Positions 56,316 through 64,000 of a stretch of DNA of 64,000 nucleotides are shown here, one piece after another. The position numbers and the translations under genes were made by a program. Position 1 is the stretch's first letter, and each line of letters starts with the position of its first letter. Under the pieces are notes generated by a model that saw nothing but the letters and a program-made list of their open reading frames with translations, made no database searches and had not been told where the DNA came from. This DNA is from Dyadobacter sediminis (lineage in GTDB: Bacteria > Bacteroidota > Bacteroidia > Cytophagales > Spirosomataceae). Location: the NCBI RefSeq assembly GCF_005860765.1, contig NZ_VCEI01000011.1:682001-746000 (forward strand). The letters run 5' to 3'.

Positions 56316-58748
56316 ATGCTGAAAAACTACTTTAAAATCGCCTGGCGGAACCTTGTACGGAATCGTACTTTCTCGATTATCAATATTGCTGGATTTGCGC
56401 TCGGACTGGCTTCCTGCATGCTCATCAGTCTGTATGTACTTGATGAACTGAGCTTTGACCGTTTCAATACCAAAGCTGACCGCACAGTGCGGGTCGTTTT
56501 CAGCGGTGTTATGCAAGGCGGAAAGATCAACGAAGCGCATGTAATGCCGCCTACCGCCGCAGCACTCCGGGCCGATTATCCCGAAGTGCTGGAAGCTACC
56601 CGCATACGCCAGGGCGGCGAACCGGTTATTCAGTTGGGAGAAAAACTTTTTACGAACGACAGGCTGGCCTTTGTAGATTCCAATTTCTTTGACGTTTTCA
56701 CGTTGCCACTGCTGCACGGAAATCCCGGAACCGCTTTAATCGAGCCCAATTCTGTTGTGATTTCGGAAACAATGGCTGAAAAATATTTTGGAAATACGAA
56801 TGCGCTGGGTAAGGAACTTCATCTGAAAGACTGGAAGACCATTTACAAGATTACCGGCGTAATGAAAGAAATTCCTGCCAATTCCCATTTTCACTTCGAC
56901 CTGCTTGCCTCTATGGCTACGCTGAAGGACGCTGGGTCACCTTCCTGGATGGTTTCAGAATATTTCACTTATCTCGTTTTGCCTGAGGGTTATGACTACA
57001 AAAAGCTTGAAGCAAAACTTCCGCAGACCGTTCAGAAATACATGGCTCCGCAGATTAAACAGGGAATGGGCGTGAGTCTGGAAGAATTCCGGAAAAACGG
57101 AAATGAAATTGCCTTGCATTTGCAGCCGCTTACAGATATTCACTTGCATTCTGATTTTGAGTACGATCTCGGAAGTAACGGTGAAGTGCGGTATGTGTAC
57201 ATTTTCGGTGCCATTGCGGTGATCATGCTGCTCATTGCCTGTATCAACTTTATGAATCTTTCTACGGCCGGCTCTTCCAGACGAGCGCGGGAAGTTGGTG
57301 TAAGAAAAGTAATGGGCTCCGCCAAATATGAACTGATCTGGCAATTTCTGATGGAATCCCTCCTGCTGACTTCCATTGCTTTGATCATGGCCTCGGTCAT
57401 TTGTGCGGCAGCCTTGCCAATGTTCAATCTGCTATCCGGAAAAATTCTGACTTTACATCTGGAATCTATTTTGAAACTGGTTCCTGCCCTGCTGCTTTTC
57501 GGTTTGTTTGTAGGCATACTTGCAGGCAGCTATCCGGCTTTTTTTCTTTCATCGTTCAAGCCGATAGCCGTTTTGAAAGGCGGAACCGCTTCGGTTAAAC
57601 TGGGCTCTTCAAACCGGAATGCGGGTTTAAGAAGCGGACTTGTCGTTTTCCAGTTCTTCATTTCCATTACTTTGATAGTCGGCACCACGGTCGTTTATCA
57701 GCAATTGAAATTCATTCAGCATAAAAAGCTGGGTTACGATAAAAATCAGGTTCTGGTGATCCCGGCATGGGCATTAGGAAAAAACGGGGAAGCGTTCCGG
57801 AATGAAATGGAGCGAAATGCAAATGTTCAAAAGATCAGTCTTTCGAGCTATGTTCCCGCCGGTCCTTCCAACAATAATAACTTCATGCTCACACCGGAAA
57901 ATAACCCTGCCCAGTTTCTGAAAACACTCCGGTATGAAGTAGATTACAATTATATTGACGTGCTGGGAATGGAAATGGCAGCCGGCAGGAATTTTTCCAA
58001 AGCATACGGGACAGATTCTACGGCGATTATCATCAATGAAACCGCAGCCAAAAACTTCGGCTGGAAAACCGGTGCGCTCAATAAATCCGTTTGGCACCGA
58101 AACAATGAAGGAAAACAGCAAACCTACCGGATTATCGGCGTTGTAAAGGATTTTCATTTCCGGTCGATGCACGAACGCATTGCACCGCTTGTCATGACCT
58201 TGAATACCGCCGGGGGTTCCATGATTATCAAAACCCGGACTGCGGAAGTTTCCGGTTTGCTCGAAAGCATGCAGAAAAACTGGGAAAGCTTTAAACCGGA
58301 TCTGCCCTTTACGTATCGGTTTCTGGACGAGAGTTATAAGGAAATCTACAAGTCCGAACAAAAAACCGGCCAGATTCTGGGCATTTTTGCAGCACTGACC
58401 ATTTTTGTTGCCTGCCTTGGATTGTACGGACTTGCCACGTTTACTGCCGAGCAACGTAAGAAGGAAATCGGCGTGCGCAAAGCGCTTGGTGCTTCGGTCA
58501 GCGGAATCGTTTCGTTGCTTTCACGGGATTTCCTGAAACCGGTTGCTGTTGCCATTATGCTGGCCATGCCGGCAGCCGGTTGGATCATGAGCAAATGGCT
58601 GCAGGAATTTGCTTACAAGATCGCTATTTCGTGGTGGATGTTCGCGCTTGCCGGATTGCTTTCCGTTGCGGTTGCATTATTCACGGTTTCCTTTCAGTCC
58701 GTAAAAGCAGCCATGATGAATCCTGTCAAATCACTGCGCTCGGAATAA
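56316..58748 (+). CDS. FtsX/MacB-type ABC transporter permease
   Basis: 810 residues with the 4+4 type organisation. An N-terminal membrane helix with FKIAWRNLVRNRTFSIINIAGFALGLASCML leads to a MacB-type periplasmic core domain (about 50-270), a first FtsX block of three helices (AVIMLLIACINFMNLSTAGSSRRAREVGVRKVMG), a second helix and periplasmic domain (about 430-670), and a second FtsX block (EIGVRKALGASVSGIVSLLS). The two EVGVRKVMG/EIGVRKALG elements are coupling helices to an ATPase. No ATPase subunit lies nearby, so it must pair with one encoded elsewhere. Substrate unknown; such proteins often export peptides, lipids or antibiotics. Confidence 0.92.
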   Translation: MLKNYFKIAWRNLVRNRTFSIINIAGFALGLASCMLISLYVLDELSFDRFNTKADRTVRVVFSGVMQGGKINEAHVMPPTAAALRADYPEVLEATRIRQGGEPVIQLGEKLFTNDRLAFVDSNFFDVFTLPLLHGNPGTALIEPNSVVISETMAEKYFGNTNALGKELHLKDWKTIYKITGVMKEIPANSHFHFDLLASMATLKDAGSPSWMVSEYFTYLVLPEGYDYKKLEAKLPQTVQKYMAPQIKQGMGVSLEEFRKNGNEIALHLQPLTDIHLHSDFEYDLGSNGEVRYVYIFGAIAVIMLLIACINFMNLSTAGSSRRAREVGVRKVMGSAKYELIWQFLMESLLLTSIALIMASVICAAALPMFNLLSGKILTLHLESILKLVPALLLFGLFVGILAGSYPAFFLSSFKPIAVLKGGTASVKLGSSNRNAGLRSGLVVFQFFISITLIVGTTVVYQQLKFIQHKKLGYDKNQVLVIPAWALGKNGEAFRNEMERNANVQKISLSSYVPAGPSNNNNFMLTPENNPAQFLKTLRYEVDYNYIDVLGMEMAAGRNFSKAYGTDSTAIIINETAAKNFGWKTGALNKSVWHRNNEGKQQTYRIIGVVKDFHFRSMHERIAPLVMTLNTAGGSMIIKTRTAEVSGLLESMQKNWESFKPDLPFTYRFLDESYKEIYKSEQKTGQILGIFAALTIFVACLGLYGLATFTAEQRKKEIGVRKALGASVSGIVSLLSRDFLKPVAVAIMLAMPAAGWIMSKWLQEFAYKIAISWWMFALAGLLSVAVALFTVSFQSVKAAMMNPVKSLRSE

Positions 58749-58908
58749 TAGCGTGTCCTATTTCTAACACTTGCCATTCCGGATTTATAATGAAGGTTAC
58801 CTCAGATTCAAACTTGAAAAAGCTTGCTATGTACACCCGTAAAATGCTTTGATGAACAAACTGGAACAATTATTTATGTACTGAGCATATCACTAAATTG
58901 AAATTGTC

Positions 58909-59391
58909 ATGGCATATGATTCAGCAGTAATAGACGTTTTGAACGATCTGATACTTATAAATAATGACCGCGTCGCCGGTTATGAAAAAGCATACGACGA
59001 AACAAAAGAAATTGAAACCGACTTGCGTGCATTGTTCAAAGGCCTGGCTTCCAACAGCAGGGATTTTGCAAGTGACCTGAAAGCCGAGGTTACCAAACTG
59101 GGCGGTGAGCCGGAATCCGGAACAATGGTTTCAGGAAAAATTTACAGAGCATGGATGGATATCCGATCCGTTTTCACAAATGATAACAGAAGAGCCGTTC
59201 TTGAGAATGCCGAGACCGGCGAAGATGCAGCAAAAAAAGCCTATGAAGAAGCCTTGCAATCTGACCAGCTTCCGGCTGATATCCGGCAAATGATCGTAAA
59301 CCAGCAAACGTCTATTCTGGCTTCTCACGAGCTGATCAAAAAAGAAAGGGACAGACAAAGGGATATTTCCCAATTTCCTTTGACGAACTAA
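58909..59391 (+). CDS. DUF2383 (PA2169-type) four-helix bundle protein
   Basis: 160 residues, almost entirely helical and acidic. It shows AVIDVLNDLILINNDRVAGYEKA, LRALFKGLASNSRDFASDLKAEV and the GSKIYRAWMDIR-like block (SGKIYRAWMDIRSVF), as in the PA2169/DUF2383 ferritin-like family. No clear di-iron EXXH pair is apparent. These proteins are often stress-induced, but their role is unknown. It ends at a terminator shared with the convergent MarR gene. Confidence 0.88.
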   Translation: MAYDSAVIDVLNDLILINNDRVAGYEKAYDETKEIETDLRALFKGLASNSRDFASDLKAEVTKLGGEPESGTMVSGKIYRAWMDIRSVFTNDNRRAVLENAETGEDAAKKAYEEALQSDQLPADIRQMIVNQQTSILASHELIKKERDRQRDISQFPLTN

Positions 59392-59420
59392 AAAAAGGCC
59401 GGATTAACCCGGCTTTTTTT
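59391..59420. terminator. Terminator between DUF2383 gene and marR-type gene
   Basis: An A-run, a GCCGG/CCGGC stem and a T-run, starting at the last base of the DUF2383 stop codon, with one bulged G. A and T runs on both sides serve both convergent genes. Confidence 0.8.
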
Positions 59421-59438
59421 GGCTAATGACTCAAATTT

Positions 59439-59873
59439 TTACTGAATGCTCCCGCCGAGTTCCACAATCATTTTTGAAATTTCATCCAGCTTTTTGGTTT
59501 TTACAGCACTCATCAGCTGATCGGCAGTTGATTCCGCCGTGTTAACCGCTTCTGCAAGCACCCGCTTTCCGGCGTTCGCAAGCTTTACATACGACACTCT
59601 GGCGTCCCGGCTATTGGCCTCACGTTTGACCATACCCAATTTTTCCAGCGGCGTCAGCATACGCGTAATTCCTGAGGCAGTCAATCCTATCTTTTCAGCA
59701 AGATCAATCCGTCTCATTTTCTCATCCGGCGCAGTGCTCAGGTGAAACAAAATCATGAATTCATTGAGGTTAATGCCATGACTTCCCAGACGTGCATCAA
59801 AGCGTTTGGCTGCCAGGGTCTGAACCATTGTAAGATTAAGAAACAGTTTTAAGGATGGTGATAAATCAGACAT
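59439..59873 (-). CDS. MarR family transcriptional regulator
   Basis: 144 residues of the MarR winged-helix family. It shows GINLNEFMILFHLSTAPDEKMRRIDLAEKIGLTASGITRMLTPLEKLGMVKREANSRDARVSYVKLANAGK across helices 1-4 and the wing (recognition helix LTASGITRML, wing with NSRDARVSYV), then a C-terminal dimerisation helix. The ATG at 59873 lies 31 bp downstream of a 24-bp palindrome that probably is its operator. No obvious target gene is adjacent. Confidence 0.92.
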   Translation of the reverse strand: MSDLSPSLKLFLNLTMVQTLAAKRFDARLGSHGINLNEFMILFHLSTAPDEKMRRIDLAEKIGLTASGITRMLTPLEKLGMVKREANSRDARVSYVKLANAGKRVLAEAVNTAESTADQLMSAVKTKKLDEISKMIVELGGSIQ

Positions 59874-60240
59874 TACAACAATAATTACTTTATAACTAAT
59901 TGATATATACTTGACTATTCAAATATATTACAAATAAAATATAATACAAAGAGCTGTATCACAGTATTTTCACTTTTTATTTTTAAAAAACATAATGCAT
60001 TGATTTCAAAGCACGTTGCAAAAATGGAAAAGAAAAGAGTCAATTGTTTTATTTGAAATATGAAATGCAGAACTGCGATGCGGAGAATGTGTAATGCAGA
60101 ATTGTAAAAGGCAGAGCATGAAACGTAAGAAACAAAAAATGTAAAAAAGTAAAGATTAACGTCCGAATGATACTTCCGTCAAATCGCTTTTTAACTATTC
60201 CTTTTTACATTTCATTTCTCACAAGACAGGGATTTTTTAA
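59874..60240. other. Intergenic region upstream of the MarR-type gene
   Basis: 367 bp without a gene between the start of the MarR-type gene and the 3' end of the CLC gene. It contains the MarR palindrome (59905-59928) and two imperfect copies of AATGCAGAAyTG (around 60064-60105). No terminator for the CLC gene is recognised. Confidence 0.5.
59905..59928 (-). promoter_or_regulatory. 24-bp palindrome, likely MarR operator
   Basis: An inverted repeat centred on TTGA-CTAT-TCAA, flanked by ATATA and TATAT. Ten of the twelve base pairs are complementary. It lies 31 bp upstream of the MarR-type ATG, where autorepression is usual for this family. Confidence 0.6.
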
Positions 60241-62088
60241 CTAGCCGGAATGTGCACGCAGCAATTGTCGGTAACTGTTCAGTATACCTGATTTGGAAAT
60301 AAAACCGACGAACTCTCCGGTGGTTTTAACGACGGGCAGGTTCCATGCGCCGGTTTCATCGAATTTTTTCACCACGCTTACAACGCTGTCAAAATCGCTG
60401 ATGACCACGGACGGTTCTTTCATGAGATTGGGAACCGTAAGCAAATCGTATACAGAAGGATTAAACAGTAACGGACGAATGTCGTCCAGAGAAATAATGC
60501 CGACCAGTTTTTTATTTCCGTCCATCACAGCGATCATATTCCGCTTGCCCGTTCTCACCAGTTCTGCCAGTTCTTCCTGCGTTGCATTTACGTTGATGGT
60601 CTGTACGTCTTTGTCGATCAGATCCAGAATATGCAGGAGGGACAAAAGATTCCGGTCATGTTCTTTTGTAAATATTTTCCCTTGCTCGGCCAAATTTCTG
60701 AGATCCGGAGAAATAGGCGAAAACCATTTGGCAATTAGAAACGATATGACAGAAACGATCATCAGCGGAATGAACAAATCGTATCCGGAAGTCGATTCTG
60801 CAATCAGAAAAATGGCGGTAAGCGGAGCATAAAGTACGCCGCTCATGACCCCTGCCATTCCGACTATGACCAGATTATTGACGGGAACATTCGTAATCCC
60901 GGCCTGAACACAAAGCAATGCAAAAACATAACCAAGCGATCCGCCCGCAAAAAGCGAAGGCGCAAAGTTTCCGCCGTTGCCGCCGCTGAAAATCGTGATG
61001 GAAGCAGAAAAAGCTTTCAGCAGACAGATCAGCGCGACGAATACGATGACAACCCATTCGCGGTAACCGATAAACCTGAAAAAACTGTTTTCGATCACAT
61101 GCTGTATCTGTCCATTTGTTATGGCCTTGATCGTATCGTAGCCTTCACCGAACAAAGGCGGATACAGCACACATAATATGGACAATATTGCGCCGCCGAG
61201 CATGGCACGCTGGATTCTCGTAATTTTCAGGCCGTGAAAAAACTCGTCGATGTACTTGGCGATCAAAACAAAATAACGTGCATACAATCCGCAGAAAATA
61301 CCCAGAAAAAGGTAAAAAGGGATGTTATGATAATCGAAGGGATTGCGGCTTTTGAACTGGAACAAAACTTCTTCCTGCAAAAGAACCTTGGAAATCAGAC
61401 TGCCGCAAACTGCCGAAACAACCAGCGGAATGAAATCCGAAAAAACAACGCCGGTCAGCAATATTTCAAAGGCGAACATCATTCCCGCGATCGGTGCGTT
61501 GAAGGCAGAAGCAATGCCCGCCGTTGCGCCTGCGGCCAGCAGCAACGTTCGTTCGCGGTAATCCATTTTGTAAGTCTGCGCAAAGTTGGAACCGATGGCA
61601 GCGCCCGTCACAGCAATCGGGCTTTCCAACCCCGCAGAACCGCCAAGTCCGACCGTAATGGCACTCTGAACAATCTGGGAATACATTTTAACGGAAGATA
61701 CAACGCTGGAATTCTGCGCAATTTCGTAGAGAATCAGTGCGATGCCTTTTTTATCCTGCCCTTTGAAAAAGAGAATCACAACAAGCGTGGTGATCACAAT
61801 ACCAAGAAACGGGAAAAGGATGTAAAAGAAAACCTGTTCCTCAAAATGGACCTTATGGGCAATTACATAATGAATATAATGGACAAGGGATTTCAGGACA
61901 ACACCCGCAAAGCCGCAGGTGACACCGACCAGAATACCCGACAATATCAGGAACTGAGATCTTGTAAGCATGCTTTTCAGCCATAGCAGTACAATCTCGT
62001 AGCTTTTTACTTTTTTAAGGCTATACCTCAGCAGGTTCCTGCGGAACCTTAAATAATTATAAAATTTCCTGATACTGTTTTGATTCAC
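60241..62088 (-). CDS. CLC family anion channel/transporter with two CBS domains
   Basis: 615 residues: an N-terminal basic region, about 11 membrane helices (residues 38-440) and a C-terminal CBS pair (about 475-605: LVGIISLDDI, EFVGFISKSGIL). The GxExP filter segment is GLESP with gating Glu155 retained, and the GNFAPSLFAGG element (GxFxP-type) is present. The usual GSGIP motif is replaced by KKGIAL, and the proton-glutamate position in FAFEIL is Ile209 (aligned by eye with EcClC Glu203), so it may act as a channel. The frame opens with GTG at 62088; an ATG at the start of MLTRSQFL is an alternative. CBS domains suggest nucleotide regulation. Confidence 0.93.
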   Translation of the reverse strand: MNQNSIRKFYNYLRFRRNLLRYSLKKVKSYEIVLLWLKSMLTRSQFLILSGILVGVTCGFAGVVLKSLVHYIHYVIAHKVHFEEQVFFYILFPFLGIVITTLVVILFFKGQDKKGIALILYEIAQNSSVVSSVKMYSQIVQSAITVGLGGSAGLESPIAVTGAAIGSNFAQTYKMDYRERTLLLAAGATAGIASAFNAPIAGMMFAFEILLTGVVFSDFIPLVVSAVCGSLISKVLLQEEVLFQFKSRNPFDYHNIPFYLFLGIFCGLYARYFVLIAKYIDEFFHGLKITRIQRAMLGGAILSILCVLYPPLFGEGYDTIKAITNGQIQHVIENSFFRFIGYREWVVIVFVALICLLKAFSASITIFSGGNGGNFAPSLFAGGSLGYVFALLCVQAGITNVPVNNLVIVGMAGVMSGVLYAPLTAIFLIAESTSGYDLFIPLMIVSVISFLIAKWFSPISPDLRNLAEQGKIFTKEHDRNLLSLLHILDLIDKDVQTINVNATQEELAELVRTGKRNMIAVMDGNKKLVGIISLDDIRPLLFNPSVYDLLTVPNLMKEPSVVISDFDSVVSVVKKFDETGAWNLPVVKTTGEFVGFISKSGILNSYRQLLRAHSG

Positions 62089-62240
62089 TACTCACCGTTT
62101 ATAGCCTGCCCGACCAACCTGAAAGTCTTTTGACATACCTGCCGAAAGCTGCTTCAAATTAATTCAGGAATTACGTAATATCCTATCAATCTGCATTTGT
62201 AATTACATATTATACCGGAATGCGAACCGGTGCAAACAAC

Positions 62241-62272
62241 AAAAAGCCCGATGAACCTGCACCGGGCTTTTT
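62241..62272. terminator. Terminator of the glycine-rich lipoprotein gene
   Basis: AAAAAGCCCG and CGGGCTTTTT form a perfect 10-bp stem around a 12-nt loop, 20 bp downstream of the minus-strand stop codon at 62293. Confidence 0.87.
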
Positions 62273-62292
62273 GAAAAAACGTTTCGGTATAA

Positions 62293-63054
62293 CTAGTTTG
62301 CTCTTGCAAGCTGAACTTCCAGCCGGATATCCACATTGCGGTCGTTTCCGCTGTTACGTCCGTATCCGCCGGTTCCAAGGCCAACGCCCATGCCGCCGCC
62401 CATGCCGATTCCGCCGCCAAGTCCGATTCCGATTCTTGGGCTAAAACCGGATTGTGAGGACTGTCCGTCCACTTTGATGTTCACGCCAAGCATTTCGGTT
62501 TCTTTGGCATTGACACCCATCAGGCTGAAAGGAATGGCAATCTGCTCTGTAAGTTCACCGTTACGGTCCATGGAAATGTGCGACTTGATACTGCCGTCCG
62601 GCGCTACGAGATTGATAAAATGCTGTCCCTGCCTGTCTTTCCATACTGCTTCCTTATTATAGGAATCCATCAGCAGATCAAGGCCGAGGCTGTTTGGAAG
62701 ATCGGTATCAATGCGTTTCAGTGCCTTGCGGTCTTCTTTCATGACAACCGGAAATAGCAGCGAGTATGCATCTTTTTTCTGGCCCTGCGGACTGAACGAA
62801 ATTTTAAGCCCGCTGGCAAGAATGTTCTGGATTGTCGAAGGATCTTTGGTCTTCAAAGTCAGATAAACATATTGATCGTCATTGATAATGCCGTACTTCA
62901 ACCTGGATTTCTGATCCTGCTGATCCGGCTTTACTTCATCAACATACGAAAACGGCGCATTCCATTTGGATTCATACGTCATCGTTTTCGACGAACTGCA
63001 TCCGGCGAGGGTTATCAACAGCAGCAAATTCCAACTGTTTCTTAGGTTTTTCAT
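62293..63054 (-). CDS. Lipoprotein of unknown function with glycine-rich tail
   Basis: 253 residues. Lipobox in LLITLAGCSSSK. The body looks like a single beta-rich domain resembling carbohydrate-binding/DOMON-like sheets (SKWNAPFSYVDEV, YVYLTLKTKDPSTIQNIL), but no family is certain. The segment GIGLGGGIGMGGGMGVGLG near residues 211-229 is glycine-rich and flexible, just before a conserved-looking C-terminus (VDIRLEVQLARAN). It lies between the CLC gene and the hybrid kinase gene, in the same direction, with its own terminator. Confidence 0.75.
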   Translation of the reverse strand: MKNLRNSWNLLLLITLAGCSSSKTMTYESKWNAPFSYVDEVKPDQQDQKSRLKYGIINDDQYVYLTLKTKDPSTIQNILASGLKISFSPQGQKKDAYSLLFPVVMKEDRKALKRIDTDLPNSLGLDLLMDSYNKEAVWKDRQGQHFINLVAPDGSIKSHISMDRNGELTEQIAIPFSLMGVNAKETEMLGVNIKVDGQSSQSGFSPRIGIGLGGGIGMGGGMGVGLGTGGYGRNSGNDRNVDIRLEVQLARAN

Positions 63055-63156
63055 TTTGTCGTTTGTACAATAAGGATTTTAATATTAACGAAATCCGCCA
63101 ATTATTCATTACGGCAAATGAAAATAAAACGTTGCATTCCGGACAGCAGGCCGTCA

Positions 63157-64000
63157 TCATTTTACTTCTGCAAACAAGAGCGACTGGATCTTTCTATACA
63201 GTTTTTCGGGCTCAAACGGCTTGCTTAACGTGTCGTTCATTCCCGATTGCAACGCCTGCGCTACTTCTTCGGGCAATACAGTTGCTGAAAGCGAAAGTAT
63301 CGGTGTTTTTACACCCAGAAAAGTACGGGCATGCCTGGCAGCTTCAAAACCATCCATTTCCGGCATTCTTGTGTCCAGAATAATCAGGTCAAAGCTATGT
63401 TTTTTCAGCATATCCACGGCTTCCTTTCCGTTCACTACCATCGTCGGGTTCAAAGCCCAGGTTTTTAGGTATTTTTTAAGCAGCAATGCATTGATCGGAT
63501 TGTCTTCTGCCACCAGCACGGACTCGCCATCAAACGGCGGCAGATCCTGAAACAGCGCCTGCGGTGTGTTGTCCAGGCTTTTTTCTTTTGTACTGCTCAA
63601 TACAAGTGTAAAGAAAAACTGGCTTCCTTCGTTGAAACGGCTGTTCACTTCCAGTTCGCTTTTCATCAGTCGGATGAGCTTTTGGGATATGGTCAGGCCG
63701 AGGCCGGTTCCGCCGTACTGGTACGATGTATTTTCAGAAGCCTGGCCATATTCCGAAAATATGTTGGACATATGTTCTTCGGACATCCCGATGCCGGAAT
63801 CTTCTACCGTAAATTTTATTTTGTGCCCATTCTCTGTTTCCGAAATACGTTCAATCCGTAGTTTGACATGGCCTTTCTGTGTGAATTTCAAGGCGTTCCC
63901 GACCAGATTCAGCAAAACCTGATTGATCCGCATGCCGTCGGCCATCACGTTTTCAGGAACCGTTTCCTCCACATGAAGGCTGAGTTCCAGTTTTTTCTCT
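63157..64000 (-). CDS. Hybrid sensor histidine kinase, 3' part (HATPase plus receiver domain)
   Basis: The frame is open from the right edge of the window (base 64000) and ends at 63157. The visible part holds a HATPase domain with the N box INQVLLNLVGNALKFTQKG, G1 EDSGIGMSEEHM and G2 YGGTGLGLTISQKLI. A receiver domain follows with VAEDNPINALLLKKYL, phospho-acceptor Asp in LIILDTRMPEMDG, and a KPF motif near the end (LSKPFEPEKLY). The HisKA and sensor regions lie outside. It is a phosphorelay or branched two-component kinase; the output partner cannot be seen. Confidence 0.9.
   Translation of the reverse strand, partial: EKKLELSLHVEETVPENVMADGMRINQVLLNLVGNALKFTQKGHVKLRIERISETENGHKIKFTVEDSGIGMSEEHMSNIFSEYGQASENTSYQYGGTGLGLTISQKLIRLMKSELEVNSRFNEGSQFFFTLVLSSTKEKSLDNTPQALFQDLPPFDGESVLVAEDNPINALLLKKYLKTWALNPTMVVNGKEAVDMLKKHSFDLIILDTRMPEMDGFEAARHARTFLGVKTPILSLSATVLPEEVAQALQSGMNDTLSKPFEPEKLYRKIQSLLFAEVK

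Overview
The window (about 64 kb, moderate G+C) comes from a Bacteroidota chromosome, most likely order Cytophagales and close to Dyadobacter/Spirosoma. This is inferred from two tandem SusC/SusD pairs with an ECF sigma/FecR switch, type IX secretion C-terminal domains of both type A and type B, TAnnTTTG -7 promoter elements, sparse Shine-Dalgarno sequences and the kinds of housekeeping genes present. No ribosomal RNA, tRNA, CRISPR array, integrase or insertion sequence was seen.

Layout. 1-3.6 kb: a minus-strand operon, phoH-like ATPase > secreted M43-type zinc protease > comEC (cut by the window start). 3.9-7.4 kb: replicative helicase dnaB, then a C10 (streptopain-like) cysteine protease translationally coupled to a small lipoprotein. 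7.5-15.9 kb: rlmD, a very large type-B T9SS cargo protein, a DoxX protein, an Rrf2 regulator with a co-regulated NAD(P)-binding reductase (two matching operators), a Porin_O_P porin and two SRPBCC proteins. 15.9-26.4 kb: tex, a ThuA-domain protein, a second DoxX-like protein, rsmB, a third SRPBCC protein, a GAF histidine kinase, a DUF2147 protein, a luciferase-like monooxygenase and a WYL/YafY regulator. 26.7-33.7 kb: metY, a cluster of GGCTCC/GGAGCC palindromic repeats ending in a terminator, an oligopeptidase B-like S9 peptidase and polA.

34-53 kb is the main accessory region. It holds susC1-susD1; a two-gene unit of secreted proteins (a DUF1080-like/PA14 protein and a beta-propeller fused to a type-1 copper domain); an ECF sigma factor and FecR anti-sigma; susC2 (with an STN signalling domain)-susD2; then a signal-peptide-bearing RraA-family (aldolase-like) protein and a Tat-signal-bearing enolase-superfamily (mandelate racemase/sugar-acid dehydratase-like) protein. 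The simplest reading is substrate-responsive uptake of a sugar or sugar-acid ligand, with dehydration and retro-aldol type chemistry placed outside the cytoplasm. The substrate cannot be read from sequence. This is the best candidate for an undescribed system here.

53-64 kb: a CPA2 cation/proton antiporter, an unrecognised secreted protein, a FtsX/MacB-type permease without its ATPase, a DUF2383 four-helix protein, a MarR regulator with a 24-bp palindrome upstream, a CLC protein with unusual filter residues, a glycine-rich-tail lipoprotein and the 3' end of a hybrid histidine kinase.

Several genes start at TTG or GTG (rsmB, the ECF sigma factor, the GAF kinase, the CLC gene). Most convergent gene pairs are separated by strong perfect hairpins.
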